DNA of 64,000 nt from Bradyrhizobium sp. BR13661. Lineage in GTDB: Bacteria; Pseudomonadota; Alphaproteobacteria; Rhizobiales; Xanthobacteraceae. The position numbers were made by a program, and so were the translations under genes. Where the stretch lies: positions 1 through 64,000 of the forward strand of contig NZ_JARXWB010000032.1 in the NCBI RefSeq assembly GCF_029892425.1. The letters run 5' to 3'. The notes below the pieces were generated by a model. That model did no database searches. It was not told the origin of the DNA and saw only the letters and a list, made by a program, of their open reading frames with translations. Positions 49,860 to 58,469 of this stretch are shown one piece after another (the first letter of the stretch is position 1; each line of letters begins with the position of its first letter).

Positions 49860-50165
49860 GAATGCCGGTAGAGACCAAAAAAGCCCGATCCGTCGTTGCT
49901 TTAAGTCGCGTCCCCCGTTGAGAGCGGGGTGCGCCGGTTCGCCTCCGGCTGCCAGTCACGGTTGCAAAAAGTGAAGTCACCTTCGACAAGGCATCTCTTT
50001 GAGAGAGATGCTGGACGCTCCGGGTTTGCGGTCAGTCCTTCGACTTTTCAGTCATGGACTTCTGCACTTCCGAAGAGCCCCTCGGCTTCTTCACCCCTTG
50101 GCGGCTGTCCGGCCTCTTGTCCGGATACCTACCGACTGACACACGACCACAGGCACGTGCGAAAT
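49860..50165 (-). ncRNA. speF-type leader RNA of the decarboxylase, with attenuator
   Basis: About 300 nt upstream of the decarboxylase, on the coding strand, forms a series of strong hairpins: TCCGG/CCGGA (about 50105-50126), GCATCTC..GAGATGC (49991-50011), CCGGAGGCGAACCGG (about 49934-49949) and CCCCG..CGGGG (about 49914-49929). A terminator-like hairpin with a U run ends it (49877-49902). Rfam describes a speF RNA upstream of this gene class in Alphaproteobacteria. A tiny ORF, ATG..TGA encoding MTEKSKD (50032-50055), lies in the leader. Between 49658 and 49860 I see no further gene. Confidence 0.6.
49877..49902 (-). terminator. Attenuator-like hairpin in the decarboxylase leader
   Basis: On the minus strand AAAGC-AA-CGA-CGGA-TCG-G-GCTTTTTT: a short stem with an internal loop directly followed by six U. 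It lies 220 nt before the start codon, so it would abort leader transcription. Confidence 0.5.
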
Positions 50166-50332
50166 TGGGCAAAAACGCACATAAGGGTTTTGCCTCAGCT
50201 TCGCAAGAATTTTTTTAGGCTGAGAAGAGAATTGCCTAACATCTGCTTGCGCAGTGTTGCGCGAGCGTCGCGGAAGATGAACGTGCGTTAAGTTTTCTGT
50301 GTCGCGCGCGTGACCCCGTCGCGCGAGACGCC

Positions 50333-50587
50333 TCAGCCGCGCTTGAAGAACGGCTCGACGCGCTGAGCGGCGCGGATGAAGGCGGTCATGACCAGCACGC
50401 CGAGTGCGAACAGCACGGCCTGAAGGATGTGCGCGCCCTGGTCACCGAGCCCCATCAGAATTGCGAGCGCCCAGCCGCCGGCAAACGCCGCGCCAAACAC
50501 CTCGGCGCCGATCAGGATGGCGGCGCTGATGACGGTGATGACGCTCGGCCAGACGATCTGACGGGAAGACGAGGAGGGCGCGTTCAT
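50333..50587 (-). CDS. Hypothetical small membrane protein
   Basis: 84 aa from ATG 50587. Two hydrophobic segments (VWPSVITVISAAILIGAEVFGAAFAGGWALAILMGLG and ILQAVLFALGVLVMTAFI). No family recognised with certainty. Divergent from the M3 peptidase gene. Confidence 0.6.
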   Translation of the reverse strand: MNAPSSSSRQIVWPSVITVISAAILIGAEVFGAAFAGGWALAILMGLGDQGAHILQAVLFALGVLVMTAFIRAAQRVEPFFKRG

Positions 50588-50723
50588 GGGCGATGGGGTC
50601 CGGTGTTTCGAGGGCCGCAATCTCCTCGAAAAGGCGGGCGGGAGCAAGGCCAAATGGCCCAAAAAAGCCCCATCGCGTGCTATAGCTGGCCCCAACAAAT
50701 CGGCTCAAAAAACGGGACGTGCG

Positions 50724-52799
50724 ATGTCAGACCGCCAAACTACGGACTCCGAGACCAATCCGCTGCTGAAGGCCTGGGTGACGCCGTTTGCGACCCCGCC
50801 CTTCAACGAGATCGTTCCGGAGCACTTCCTGCCGGCCTTCGAACAGGCCTTCGCCGATCACTCGGCCGAGATCGCCGCGATCACCAACGATCCCGCTGCG
50901 CCCGACTTCGCCAACACCGTCACGGCGCTGGAGCGCTCCGGCAAGCTTCTGAACAAGGTCGCGTCCGTGTTCTACGACCTGGTCTCGGCGCATTCCAACC
51001 CGGCCATCCTCGACATCGACAAGGAGGTCTCCTTGCGGATGGCGCGGCACTGGAATCCGATCATGATGAACGCCGTGCTGTTTGGCCGCATCGCCCAGCT
51101 GCACGAGAACCGCGCCAATCTTGGCCTTGATCCCGAGCAGCTCCGCCTGCTGGAGCGCACCTACACCCGCTTCCACCGCGGCGGCGCAGGCCTCTCCGAC
51201 GAGGCCAAGACGCGGATGGCCGAGATCAACGAGAAGCTGGCCCAACTCGCGACCGGCTTCAGCCATCATCTGCTTGGCGACGAGCAGGACTGGTTCATGG
51301 AGCTCGGCGAGGCCGACCGCCAGGGCCTGCCGGAGAGTTTTGTGGCCGCCGCCAGGGCTGCGGCAGAAGATCGCGGCATGGCAGGCAAGGCCATCGTCAC
51401 GCTGTCGCGCTCCTCGGCCGAGCCGTTCCTGAAGAGCTCGGCGCGGCGCGACCTGCGCGAGAAGGTCTACAAGGCCTTCACGGCGCGCGGCGACAACGGC
51501 AATGCCAACGACAACAACACGACCATCGGCGAGATCCTGAAGCTGCGCGAGGAGAGCGCCAAGCTCCTGGGCTATCCGACCTTCGCGGCCTACCGGCTCG
51601 AGGACTCCATGGCCAAGACGCCGGATGCGGTGCGCGGCCTGCTGGAGCGGGTCTGGAAACCGGCCCGCGCCCGGGCGCTCGCCGACCGCGACGAGATGCA
51701 GGCGCTGATTGCGGAGGAGGGCGGCAATTTCAAGCTCGCGCCCTGGGACTGGCGCTTCTACGCCGAGAGGCTGCGCCTCCAGCGCGCCAATTTCGACGAT
51801 GCCGCAATCAAGCCGTATTTGACGCTCGACCACATGATTGCGGCCGCCTTCGACTGCGCCACCCGCCTGTTCGGCATCACCTTCGAAGAGCGCAAGGATG
51901 TGCCGGTCTGGCACCCTGATGTCCGGGTCTGGGAGGTGAAGGGCCCCGACGGCAAGCACAAGGCGCTGTTCTACGGCGACTACTACGCCCGGCCGTCAAA
52001 ACGCTCTGGCGCCTGGATGACCTCGCTGCGCGACCAGCAGAAGCTCGATGGCGAGATAGCGCCGCTGATCATTAATGTCTGCAATTTCGCAAAGGGCACC
52101 GGCAGCGAACCCTCGCTGCTCTCGCCCGACGATGCCCGCACCCTGTTCCACGAGTTCGGCCATGGCCTGCACGGCATGCTGTCCAATGTGACCTATCCGT
52201 CGCTGTCGGGCACCTCTGTATTCACCGACTTCGTGGAGCTGCCGTCGCAGCTCTACGAGCACTGGCAGGAGCGGCCCGAGGTGCTGCAGCAGTTCGCCCG
52301 CCACTACCAGACCGGCGAGCCGCTGCCGGATGATCTGCTCAAGCGCTTCCTCGCCGCGCGCAAGTTCAACCAGGGCTTTGCCACCGTCGAGTTCGTCTCC
52401 TCGGCGCTGGTCGATCTCGAGTTCCACTCCCAGCCGGCCGCAGCCGCACAGGATGTCCGCGCGTTCGAGAAACGCGAACTCGAAAAGATCGGCATGCCCG
52501 AGGAGATCTCGATGCGCCACCGGCCCACGCAATTCGGTCACATCTTCTCCGGCGACCACTATGCGGCCGGCTATTACAGCTACATGTGGTCGGAGGTAAT
52601 GGATGCCGACGCCTTCGGCGCCTTCGAGGAGGCCGGCAACATCTTCGACCCCGCCGTGGCAAAGCGCTTGCACGACGACATCTATTCGAGCGGCGGTTCG
52701 GTCGACCCGGAAGCCGCCTATGAGGCCTTCCGTGGCCGCCCACCCGAGCCCGACGCGCTGCTGCGTCGGCGCGGCCTGCTGGGCGAAAAGGCGGCCTGA
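50724..52799 (+). CDS. M3-family oligopeptidase (oligopeptidase A-like)
   Basis: 691 aa from ATG 50724. Zinc motif HEFGHGLHGML begins at residue 476, with the third ligand Glu and the C-terminal YSYMWSEVMDADAFGAFEEAGN region of the family. No signal peptide, so cytosolic. Degrades oligopeptides from protein turnover, including released signal peptides. Similar proteins are called PrlC/OpdA or Dcp; I cannot separate those subtypes by eye. Confidence 0.9.
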   Translation: MSDRQTTDSETNPLLKAWVTPFATPPFNEIVPEHFLPAFEQAFADHSAEIAAITNDPAAPDFANTVTALERSGKLLNKVASVFYDLVSAHSNPAILDIDKEVSLRMARHWNPIMMNAVLFGRIAQLHENRANLGLDPEQLRLLERTYTRFHRGGAGLSDEAKTRMAEINEKLAQLATGFSHHLLGDEQDWFMELGEADRQGLPESFVAAARAAAEDRGMAGKAIVTLSRSSAEPFLKSSARRDLREKVYKAFTARGDNGNANDNNTTIGEILKLREESAKLLGYPTFAAYRLEDSMAKTPDAVRGLLERVWKPARARALADRDEMQALIAEEGGNFKLAPWDWRFYAERLRLQRANFDDAAIKPYLTLDHMIAAAFDCATRLFGITFEERKDVPVWHPDVRVWEVKGPDGKHKALFYGDYYARPSKRSGAWMTSLRDQQKLDGEIAPLIINVCNFAKGTGSEPSLLSPDDARTLFHEFGHGLHGMLSNVTYPSLSGTSVFTDFVELPSQLYEHWQERPEVLQQFARHYQTGEPLPDDLLKRFLAARKFNQGFATVEFVSSALVDLEFHSQPAAAAQDVRAFEKRELEKIGMPEEISMRHRPTQFGHIFSGDHYAAGYYSYMWSEVMDADAFGAFEEAGNIFDPAVAKRLHDDIYSSGGSVDPEAAYEAFRGRPPEPDALLRRRGLLGEKAA

Positions 52800-52804
52800 T
52801 CGGC

Positions 52805-53437
52805 ATGCGCACCTTTCTCGGACTCCTGCTCGCCGCCGCCATGATGCTCGCCTCAGGCACGGCGAACGCGCATCCGCATGTCTGGATCACCGCTTCAAGC
52901 GAATTGCTCTACGCCGAGGACGGTTCGATCACCGGCGTCCGCCACGCCTGGACCTTTGACGACATGTTCTCGGCCTATGCCGTGCAAGGACTCGAGAGCA
53001 AGAAGAAGGGCGCCTATACGCGCGAGGAACTGGGGCCGCTGGCGCAGACCAATGTCGAGTCGCTGAAGGAATATGCCTACTTCACCTTCGCGAAAGCCGA
53101 CGGCAAGAAAGAGCGCTTCAACGAGCCGGTCGACTACTTCCTTGACTACAAGGACGCGGTGCTGACCCTGCACTTCACGCTGCCGCTGAAGATTCCGGTC
53201 AAGCCCAAGCAATTGGTGCTCGAAGTGTTCGACCGCTCCTTCTTCATCGATTTCCAGATGGCCAAGGACAATCCGGTCAAGCTGGTCGGCGCGCCCGCCG
53301 GCTGCCAGATGAAGCTCGATCGTCCCAGCGACGGCACCGCGACCGCGCAGAAGCTCAACGAGCAGACTTTCATGGATGGTCCCAACGCCAATTTCGGCAT
53401 GATGTTCGCCAACAAGATCACGGTGGATTGCCCTTGA
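52805..53437 (+). CDS. DUF1007 family periplasmic protein
   Basis: 210 aa. Signal peptide (LLLAAAMMLASGTANA) leaves a mature N-terminus HPHVWITASSE: the N-terminal His-x-His, unusual for bacteria, is a strong metal-binding signature in this family. The following GVRHAWTFDDMFSAYAVQGLE is the DUF1007 core. The stop overlaps the NicO-type transporter, with which it is translationally coupled; it probably binds the same metal in the periplasm. Confidence 0.85.
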   Translation: MRTFLGLLLAAAMMLASGTANAHPHVWITASSELLYAEDGSITGVRHAWTFDDMFSAYAVQGLESKKKGAYTREELGPLAQTNVESLKEYAYFTFAKADGKKERFNEPVDYFLDYKDAVLTLHFTLPLKIPVKPKQLVLEVFDRSFFIDFQMAKDNPVKLVGAPAGCQMKLDRPSDGTATAQKLNEQTFMDGPNANFGMMFANKITVDCP

Positions 53438-54558
53438 AGCCACATCTCTCGCCGCTTGGGCGCGGGCTGCTCGCCTGCGCCGCTGTTCTCCTCGTCGTCG
53501 GCCTGGCCGATGCCGCGCTCCATGATGCCTTCGCGCAAAATCCATTCGGCGCGCCGAAACAGGCACCAGCGGCGGAGCCGGAGGCCGGCGGCCTCATCGG
53601 CTGGCTCTTGGCAAAACAGTCGGAATTCTATCGGCAGATGTCGTCGACCATCCGCGCCGCCAAATCCGACGGCTCCGCGGTGTGGACGCTGCTCTTCATC
53701 TCCTTTGCCTATGGCATCTTCCATGCCGCCGGCCCGGGCCACGGCAAGGCGGTGATCGCCTCCTATCTCGTTGCCAACCGCGAGACCGCGCGGCGCGGCA
53801 TCGCACTGTCGTTTGCCTCGGCGCTGATGCAGTCGCTGGTGGCGATCCTGATCGTCGGCATCTCGGCCTGGATCCTGAACGCCACCGCTAAGACCATGTG
53901 CAAGGCCGAGGGCGCGATCGAAATCGCGAGCTACGCCCTGATCGCGCTGTTTGGACTCCGGCTGGTCTGGGTCAAGGGGCGCACCTTCACCCGCGCGCTC
54001 CAGGCGACGCAGCCGGTGCCGGCGATCGCTGGCGTGCCGCATGACCATGATCACGGCCACCACCATCATCATGATGCGCATGATCATCATGACCATGCTC
54101 ATAGCCATGATCATCACCACGATCACGCGCACGCCCATCACCACCACACCCATGACCACGTCCACGACGAGCATTGCGGCCATTCCCATGGCCCCACGCC
54201 GAGCGAGCTTGCCGGCCCCGGCGGCTGGCGGCGTGGGTTCGCCGCGATCCTGACCGTCGGCATCCGCCCCTGCTCGGGTGCGATCCTTGTGCTGGTGTTC
54301 GCGCTGGCCCAGGGCCTGTTCTGGGCCGGCATTGCCGCGACCTTCCTGATGGGCCTGGGCACCGCGATCACGGTGGCCGCCATCGCGGTGATCGCCGTCT
54401 CCGCCAAGGACATCGCCGGCCGCCTCAGCGCGGGGCGCGATGGTGGCGGTGCGCTGTTCATGCGCGGCATCGAGCTCGGTGCCGCCGCTCTGGTGCTGCT
54501 GTTCGGGGCGGGTCTGTTGTTCGGCTATATCGCGGCCGAACGGACGACGTGTTTTTGA
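53434..54558 (+). CDS. Nickel/cobalt transporter, NicO/RcnA family, with long His-rich loop
   Basis: 374 aa from TTG 53434 (TTG 53428 also in frame). Family motifs: FAYGIFHAAGPGHGKAVIASYLVANRE (first HxxxGPGHGK-type metal site) and GIRPCSGAILVLVFALAQGLFWAG. Between helices III and IV lies a loop of about 45 residues dominated by His/Asp (DHDHGHHHHHDAHDHHDHAHSHDHHHDHAHAHH..). This is the third His-rich metal protein of the window. Uptake or efflux cannot be told from sequence; efflux of Ni/Co is usual for RcnA. Confidence 0.86.
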   Translation: MKPHLSPLGRGLLACAAVLLVVGLADAALHDAFAQNPFGAPKQAPAAEPEAGGLIGWLLAKQSEFYRQMSSTIRAAKSDGSAVWTLLFISFAYGIFHAAGPGHGKAVIASYLVANRETARRGIALSFASALMQSLVAILIVGISAWILNATAKTMCKAEGAIEIASYALIALFGLRLVWVKGRTFTRALQATQPVPAIAGVPHDHDHGHHHHHDAHDHHDHAHSHDHHHDHAHAHHHHTHDHVHDEHCGHSHGPTPSELAGPGGWRRGFAAILTVGIRPCSGAILVLVFALAQGLFWAGIAATFLMGLGTAITVAAIAVIAVSAKDIAGRLSAGRDGGGALFMRGIELGAAALVLLFGAGLLFGYIAAERTTCF

Positions 54559-54568
54559 AGCGAACTCT

Positions 54569-54704
54569 CGTGCCCCGGACGCAGCGCAGCGTCCCTTCGA
54601 CGGTGCGCTGCAGAGCCGGGGCCCATGTCTCCGTGCAGGAGGGCTTGGCCTTCTGGGTCCCGGCTCTGCGGAGCAGCGCAAGCGCTGCACCGCGTCCGGG
54701 ACAA
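54569..54704. repeat. Dispersed palindromic repeat, family A copy 4
   Basis: Begins CGTGCCCCGGACGC and ends GCGTCCGGGACAA, with internal GCAGAGCCGGGGCCCA; a looser version of the element at 3798, 16551 and 19191. It fills the gap between the transporter stop and the MAPEG stop. Confidence 0.82.
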
Positions 54705-54710
54705 CAGAGT

Positions 54711-55109
54711 TCACACCGGCAAGAATCTCTTCAACATCGGCATGAAGAAGATCCCGAGATTAATCGCAAACCCGATGCTCCAGAGGATGGAGCGCAGGGT
54801 CGGGCGGTTGCCGAGATAGGTCAGCACGTAGGCGATCCGGACGATCAGGAACAGCACGGCGAGCTCGTCGATCAGGCGCTGCGGCGAGTCGCGGAATTCG
54901 GCGAGCAGCACGGCGAAGGCGAAGAACGGGAAGGTCTCGATCCCGTTCTGGTGGGCGCCGAGCGCGCGGTGCGCGATGGCGTCTTCATAGAAGGCGGGAT
55001 CGCGCGGCCGGGAATTGTCGAACCCGCGAAACCTGATCCATTTGATCGAGACGATCGTTACCAAATAGAGCAGCAGCGCTCCGAATACGCACCATTCCGC
55101 GAGCGTCAT
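54711..55109 (-). CDS. MAPEG-family membrane protein
   Basis: 132 aa from ATG 55109. Four hydrophobic segments and the MAPEG pattern: WCVFGALLLYLVTIVSIKWI, RPRDPAFYEDAIAHRALGAHQNGIETFPFFAFAVLLAEF (His-x-Asn-x-Glu-like glutathione site), and YVLTYLGNRPTLRSILWSIGFAINLGIFF. Glutathione-linked membrane enzyme or structural relative; substrate unknown. Confidence 0.82.
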   Translation of the reverse strand: MTLAEWCVFGALLLYLVTIVSIKWIRFRGFDNSRPRDPAFYEDAIAHRALGAHQNGIETFPFFAFAVLLAEFRDSPQRLIDELAVLFLIVRIAYVLTYLGNRPTLRSILWSIGFAINLGIFFMPMLKRFLPV

Positions 55110-55191
55110 CTTCCCTCCCCCGCTTGGGGGCGACCCTAGCGAAACCGGGCTCATCTTGACAAGTTCGGAGCAACGCGCGACCCAACGGACC

Positions 55192-56229
55192 ATGACGACC
55201 ATCGCCCCCATCGTCTCAGCAAAACCGGCCAAACTGTCGACCCAGCCGCGCGTCGGCGTGCTGCTGGTCAATCTCGGCACGCCCGACACCGCCGACGCCC
55301 AGGGTGTGCGGGTCTATCTCAAGGAATTTCTCTCGGACGCCCGCGTCATCGAGGACCAGGGCCTGATCTGGCAACTGGTGCTGAACGGCATCATCCTGCG
55401 CAGCCGTCCCCGCACCAAGGCGCTCGACTACCGGAAGATCTGGAACGTCGAGAAGAACGAGTCGCCACTCAAGACCATCACGCGCTCGCAAAGCGACAAG
55501 CTCGCCGCCGCACTGTCGGACCGCGCGCATGTCGTGGTGGATTGGGCGATGCGTTACGGCAACCCCTCGATCAAGACAGGCATCGACGCGCTGATCGCCG
55601 GGGGATGCGACCGCATCCTCGCCGTGCCGCTTTATCCGCAATATTCCGCCTCGACCTCGGCGACCGTCTGCGACGAGGTATTTCGCGTGCTGGCCCGCCT
55701 GCGCAACCAGCCGACGCTGCGGGTGACGCCGCCTTATTACCAGGACGAGGCCTATATCGAGGCGCTCGCCGTCTCGATCGAGACGCATCTGGCGGCGTTG
55801 TCCTTCAAACCCGAACTGATCGTCGCCTCTTTCCACGGCATGCCGAAATCCTATGTCGACAAGGGCGATCCCTATCAGAGTCATTGCGTCGCCACGACCG
55901 AGGCGCTGCGCCGCCGGCTCGGCATGGACGAGACAAAGCTGCTGCTGACCTTCCAGTCGCGCTTCGGCAACGATGAATGGCTGCAGCCCTACACCGACAA
56001 GACGATGGAGCGTCTTGCCAGGGAAGGCGTGCGCCGTATCGCGGTGGTGACGCCGGGCTTTTCGGCCGACTGTCTGGAAACGCTGGAGGAGATCGCGCAG
56101 GAGAATGCCGAGATCTTCAAGCACAATGGCGGGGAGCAGTTTTCCGCGATCCCATGTCTGAATGACAGTGAGCCCGGCATGGACGTGATCCGCACGCTGG
56201 TGCTGCGCGAGCTGCAGGGCTGGATCTGA
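55192..56229 (+). CDS. hemH: Ferrochelatase
   Basis: 345 aa from ATG 55192. Inserts Fe2+ into protoporphyrin IX, the last step of heme synthesis. Core motifs: GVLLVNLGTPDTADAQGVRVYLKEFLSD, catalytic His in IVASFHGMPKSYVDKGDPY, and the acidic Glu path in PGFSADCLETLEEIAQENAEIF. Class I, no [2Fe-2S] Cys tail. No Irr-type box was seen upstream. Confidence 0.96.
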   Translation: MTTIAPIVSAKPAKLSTQPRVGVLLVNLGTPDTADAQGVRVYLKEFLSDARVIEDQGLIWQLVLNGIILRSRPRTKALDYRKIWNVEKNESPLKTITRSQSDKLAAALSDRAHVVVDWAMRYGNPSIKTGIDALIAGGCDRILAVPLYPQYSASTSATVCDEVFRVLARLRNQPTLRVTPPYYQDEAYIEALAVSIETHLAALSFKPELIVASFHGMPKSYVDKGDPYQSHCVATTEALRRRLGMDETKLLLTFQSRFGNDEWLQPYTDKTMERLAREGVRRIAVVTPGFSADCLETLEEIAQENAEIFKHNGGEQFSAIPCLNDSEPGMDVIRTLVLRELQGWI

Positions 56230-56237
56230 GGCGTCCG

Positions 56238-57203
56238 ATGAATCGCCGCGAATGTCTGGCGTTTCTCGGAATGACCGCCATGCTGTCGCCAGCGGCGCTG
56301 GCACAATCGGATATTGTGCGCCGGCTCGGGGTGCTCGCCGTCACCGCCGGCGATGACGTGATCGGGCAGGCCCGGCTGGCCGAGGCGCTCGCCGCCCATG
56401 GCTGGAAGGATCAGGACAATCTCAGGATCGATTGGCGCAGCGGCGCCGGCGACCGTGTGACCATCGCCCGGCTTGCCGACGAGCTGATCGCGCTCAAGCC
56501 CGACATCCTGCTCGCGATCGGAACGCCCTCGGTGGAGGAGCTGCGCCAGCGCACCACCACGATTCCGATCGTGTTCGCCGTGGTCACCGATCCCGTCAGC
56601 CAGGGCTTTGTGCAAAACCTCGCGCATCCCGGCGGCAATATCACCGGCTTCACCGATTATGACGGTCCTCTGGCCGGCAAGTGGCTGGACCTGCTGATGC
56701 AGATTACGCCGAAGGTGTCGTGCGTCTTCGTCGTCTACAATCCCGCCACCGCGCCGTTTGCGCCCCTGATGTTGCACACGATCGAGGACGCCGCGCGCAC
56801 CCTTCACGTGACGGTCGAGCCCGCACCGGTGCGGGATGCCGCCTCGATCGCAGCGTTGGCCGCGCACAAGGACGGCGGCTTTCTGGTTCTGCCCGATTTC
56901 TTTACCATCGCCAATCGCGCGCAACTTCTGTCTGCGATCGCGGGCGCGCGCCTGCCGGCAGTGTTTTGGAGCCGCAGCTTCGTCGACGAGGGCGGGCTGA
57001 TGTCCTACAGCACCGACAGCGCCGAGCAGCTGCGGCGTGCGGCCGGCTACGTCGATCGCATCTTGAAGGGGGCTCAGGCGGCGGACCTTCCGGTCCAGAA
57101 TCCCACCACCTTCGAGCTCGTCGTCAATCTGAAGTGCGCCAGGGCAATGGGTGTCACGATCCCGGCGAGCTTGCTCGCAACTGCACACGACGTCATCGAA
57201 TAG
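56238..57203 (+). CDS. ABC transporter substrate-binding protein (COG2984 family)
   Basis: 321 aa. The N-terminus is hydrophobic with no clear cleavage motif (FLGMTAMLSPAALAQ), probably a signal. The mature part is the ABC_sub_bind fold: RRLGVLAVTAGDD.., DILLAIGTPSVEELRQRTTTIPIVFAVVTDPVSQGFVQNLAHPGGNITGFTDYD. No adjacent permease or ATPase; such orphan genes are common in Bradyrhizobium. Ligand unknown. Confidence 0.85.
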   Translation: MNRRECLAFLGMTAMLSPAALAQSDIVRRLGVLAVTAGDDVIGQARLAEALAAHGWKDQDNLRIDWRSGAGDRVTIARLADELIALKPDILLAIGTPSVEELRQRTTTIPIVFAVVTDPVSQGFVQNLAHPGGNITGFTDYDGPLAGKWLDLLMQITPKVSCVFVVYNPATAPFAPLMLHTIEDAARTLHVTVEPAPVRDAASIAALAAHKDGGFLVLPDFFTIANRAQLLSAIAGARLPAVFWSRSFVDEGGLMSYSTDSAEQLRRAAGYVDRILKGAQAADLPVQNPTTFELVVNLKCARAMGVTIPASLLATAHDVIE

Positions 57204-57378
57204 GGTCGCAAATCATTAACTTTTGCCCCTAGGTCTGCGCCCCCACGCCTTCAAGAGCCCTCCGCAAATACATAATCGTGACCGTTCCCGCTCCGTGCGC
57301 CTTGTTCAGAATCGCGTGGATGCCGACGTGAAAAGCGACCGCTGAACCGGTAGGGTCGTGATCCCGACCAATGACAGC

Positions 57379-57400
57379 GCGGGAAAGGCCTATTTCCCGC
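57379..57400 (+). other. 5'-leader hairpin of the SPFH gene
   Basis: GCGGGAAA-GGCCTA-TTTCCCGC is a perfect 8-bp stem ending 3 bp before the Shine-Dalgarno (GGAGG, 57404-57408). The rest of the 209-bp gap from 57204 shows no gene. Confidence 0.45.
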
Positions 57401-57412
57401 CGTGGAGGATAT

Positions 57413-58414
57413 ATGAGCGGCTTCGATATTTTCGCGATTGTTCTGGTGTTGCTCGTCATCATCACGCTGATTGCCGGCGTGAAGACGGTGCCGCAGGGCT
57501 ATGACTGGACCATCGAGCGGTTCGGCAAATACACCCAGACGCTGAGCCCCGGGCTCAATCTGATCGTGCCCTATTTCGACCGCGTCGGGCGCAAGATCAA
57601 CATGATGGAGCAGGTGATCGACATTCCCGAGCAGGAGGTGATCACCAAGGACAACGCCACCGTGACGGTGGACGGCGTCGCCTTCTATCAGGTTTTCGAC
57701 GCCGCGAAGGCCAGCTACGAGGTCGCCAACCTCAACCAGGCCATCACGGTTTTGACCATGACCAACATTCGCTCGGTGATGGGCTCGATGGATCTCGACC
57801 AGGTGCTGTCGCATCGCGACGAGATCAATGAGCGCCTGTTGCGCGTCGTCGACGCCGCGGTCTCGCCCTGGGGCGTCAAGGTCAACCGCATCGAGATCAA
57901 GGACATCGTGCCGCCCGCCGACCTCGTCGAGGCGATGGGCCGGCAGATGAAGGCCGAGCGCGTCAAGCGTGCGGACATTCTCTCTGCCGAAGGCCAGCGC
58001 CAGTCGGAAATCCTGCGCGCCGAGGGTGCCAAGCAGGGCCAGATCCTCCAGGCCGAAGGCCGCAAGGAAGCGGCGTTCCGTGACGCGGAGGCGCGCGAGC
58101 GGTCCGCGGAGGCCGAGGCGAAGGCGACACTGGTCGTCTCCGAAGCGATCGCGAAGGGCGACGTCGCCGCGCTGAACTATTTTATCGCCGACAAATATAT
58201 CAAGGCGTTTGGCCAGTTCGCGGATGCGCCGAACCAGAAGATCATCATGCTGCCGATGGAAGCGACCAGCATGCTCGGCTCGCTCGCCGGCATCGGTGAG
58301 ATCGCGAAGGCAACGTTCGGCGAGAGTGCTGCATCCGCGGCCGCCGCCGCTCGCCGCACCAGCTCGGTGCCGCCGACCGGCAGCACGCCGCCGGTCCCGC
58401 CGCGGCAGGGGTAA
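57413..58414 (+). CDS. SPFH/band-7 family protein (QmcA-like)
   Basis: 333 aa from ATG 57413 with GGAGG. N-terminal membrane hairpin (FDIFAIVLVLLVIITLIAGV), then the SPFH domain (VPQGYDWTIERFGKYTQTLSPGLNLIVPYFDRVGRKINMMEQVIDIPEQEVITKDNATVTVDG) and a coiled-coil Ala/Glu-rich tail. Forms membrane-microdomain scaffolds; the NfeD protein downstream is the expected partner. Confidence 0.92.
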   Translation: MSGFDIFAIVLVLLVIITLIAGVKTVPQGYDWTIERFGKYTQTLSPGLNLIVPYFDRVGRKINMMEQVIDIPEQEVITKDNATVTVDGVAFYQVFDAAKASYEVANLNQAITVLTMTNIRSVMGSMDLDQVLSHRDEINERLLRVVDAAVSPWGVKVNRIEIKDIVPPADLVEAMGRQMKAERVKRADILSAEGQRQSEILRAEGAKQGQILQAEGRKEAAFRDAEARERSAEAEAKATLVVSEAIAKGDVAALNYFIADKYIKAFGQFADAPNQKIIMLPMEATSMLGSLAGIGEIAKATFGESAASAAAAARRTSSVPPTGSTPPVPPRQG

Positions 58415-58469
58415 GGAATAGCGCATGACCTTCTGCTAGGGTCATGCGCAGGCATCTGGAGGTCGTGTC

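Noticed and set aside
49693..49989. A 98-codon minus-strand frame in the decarboxylase leader
   Set aside because: TTG start, no ribosome site, Arg/Ser-rich translation; the region is better explained as structured leader RNA.
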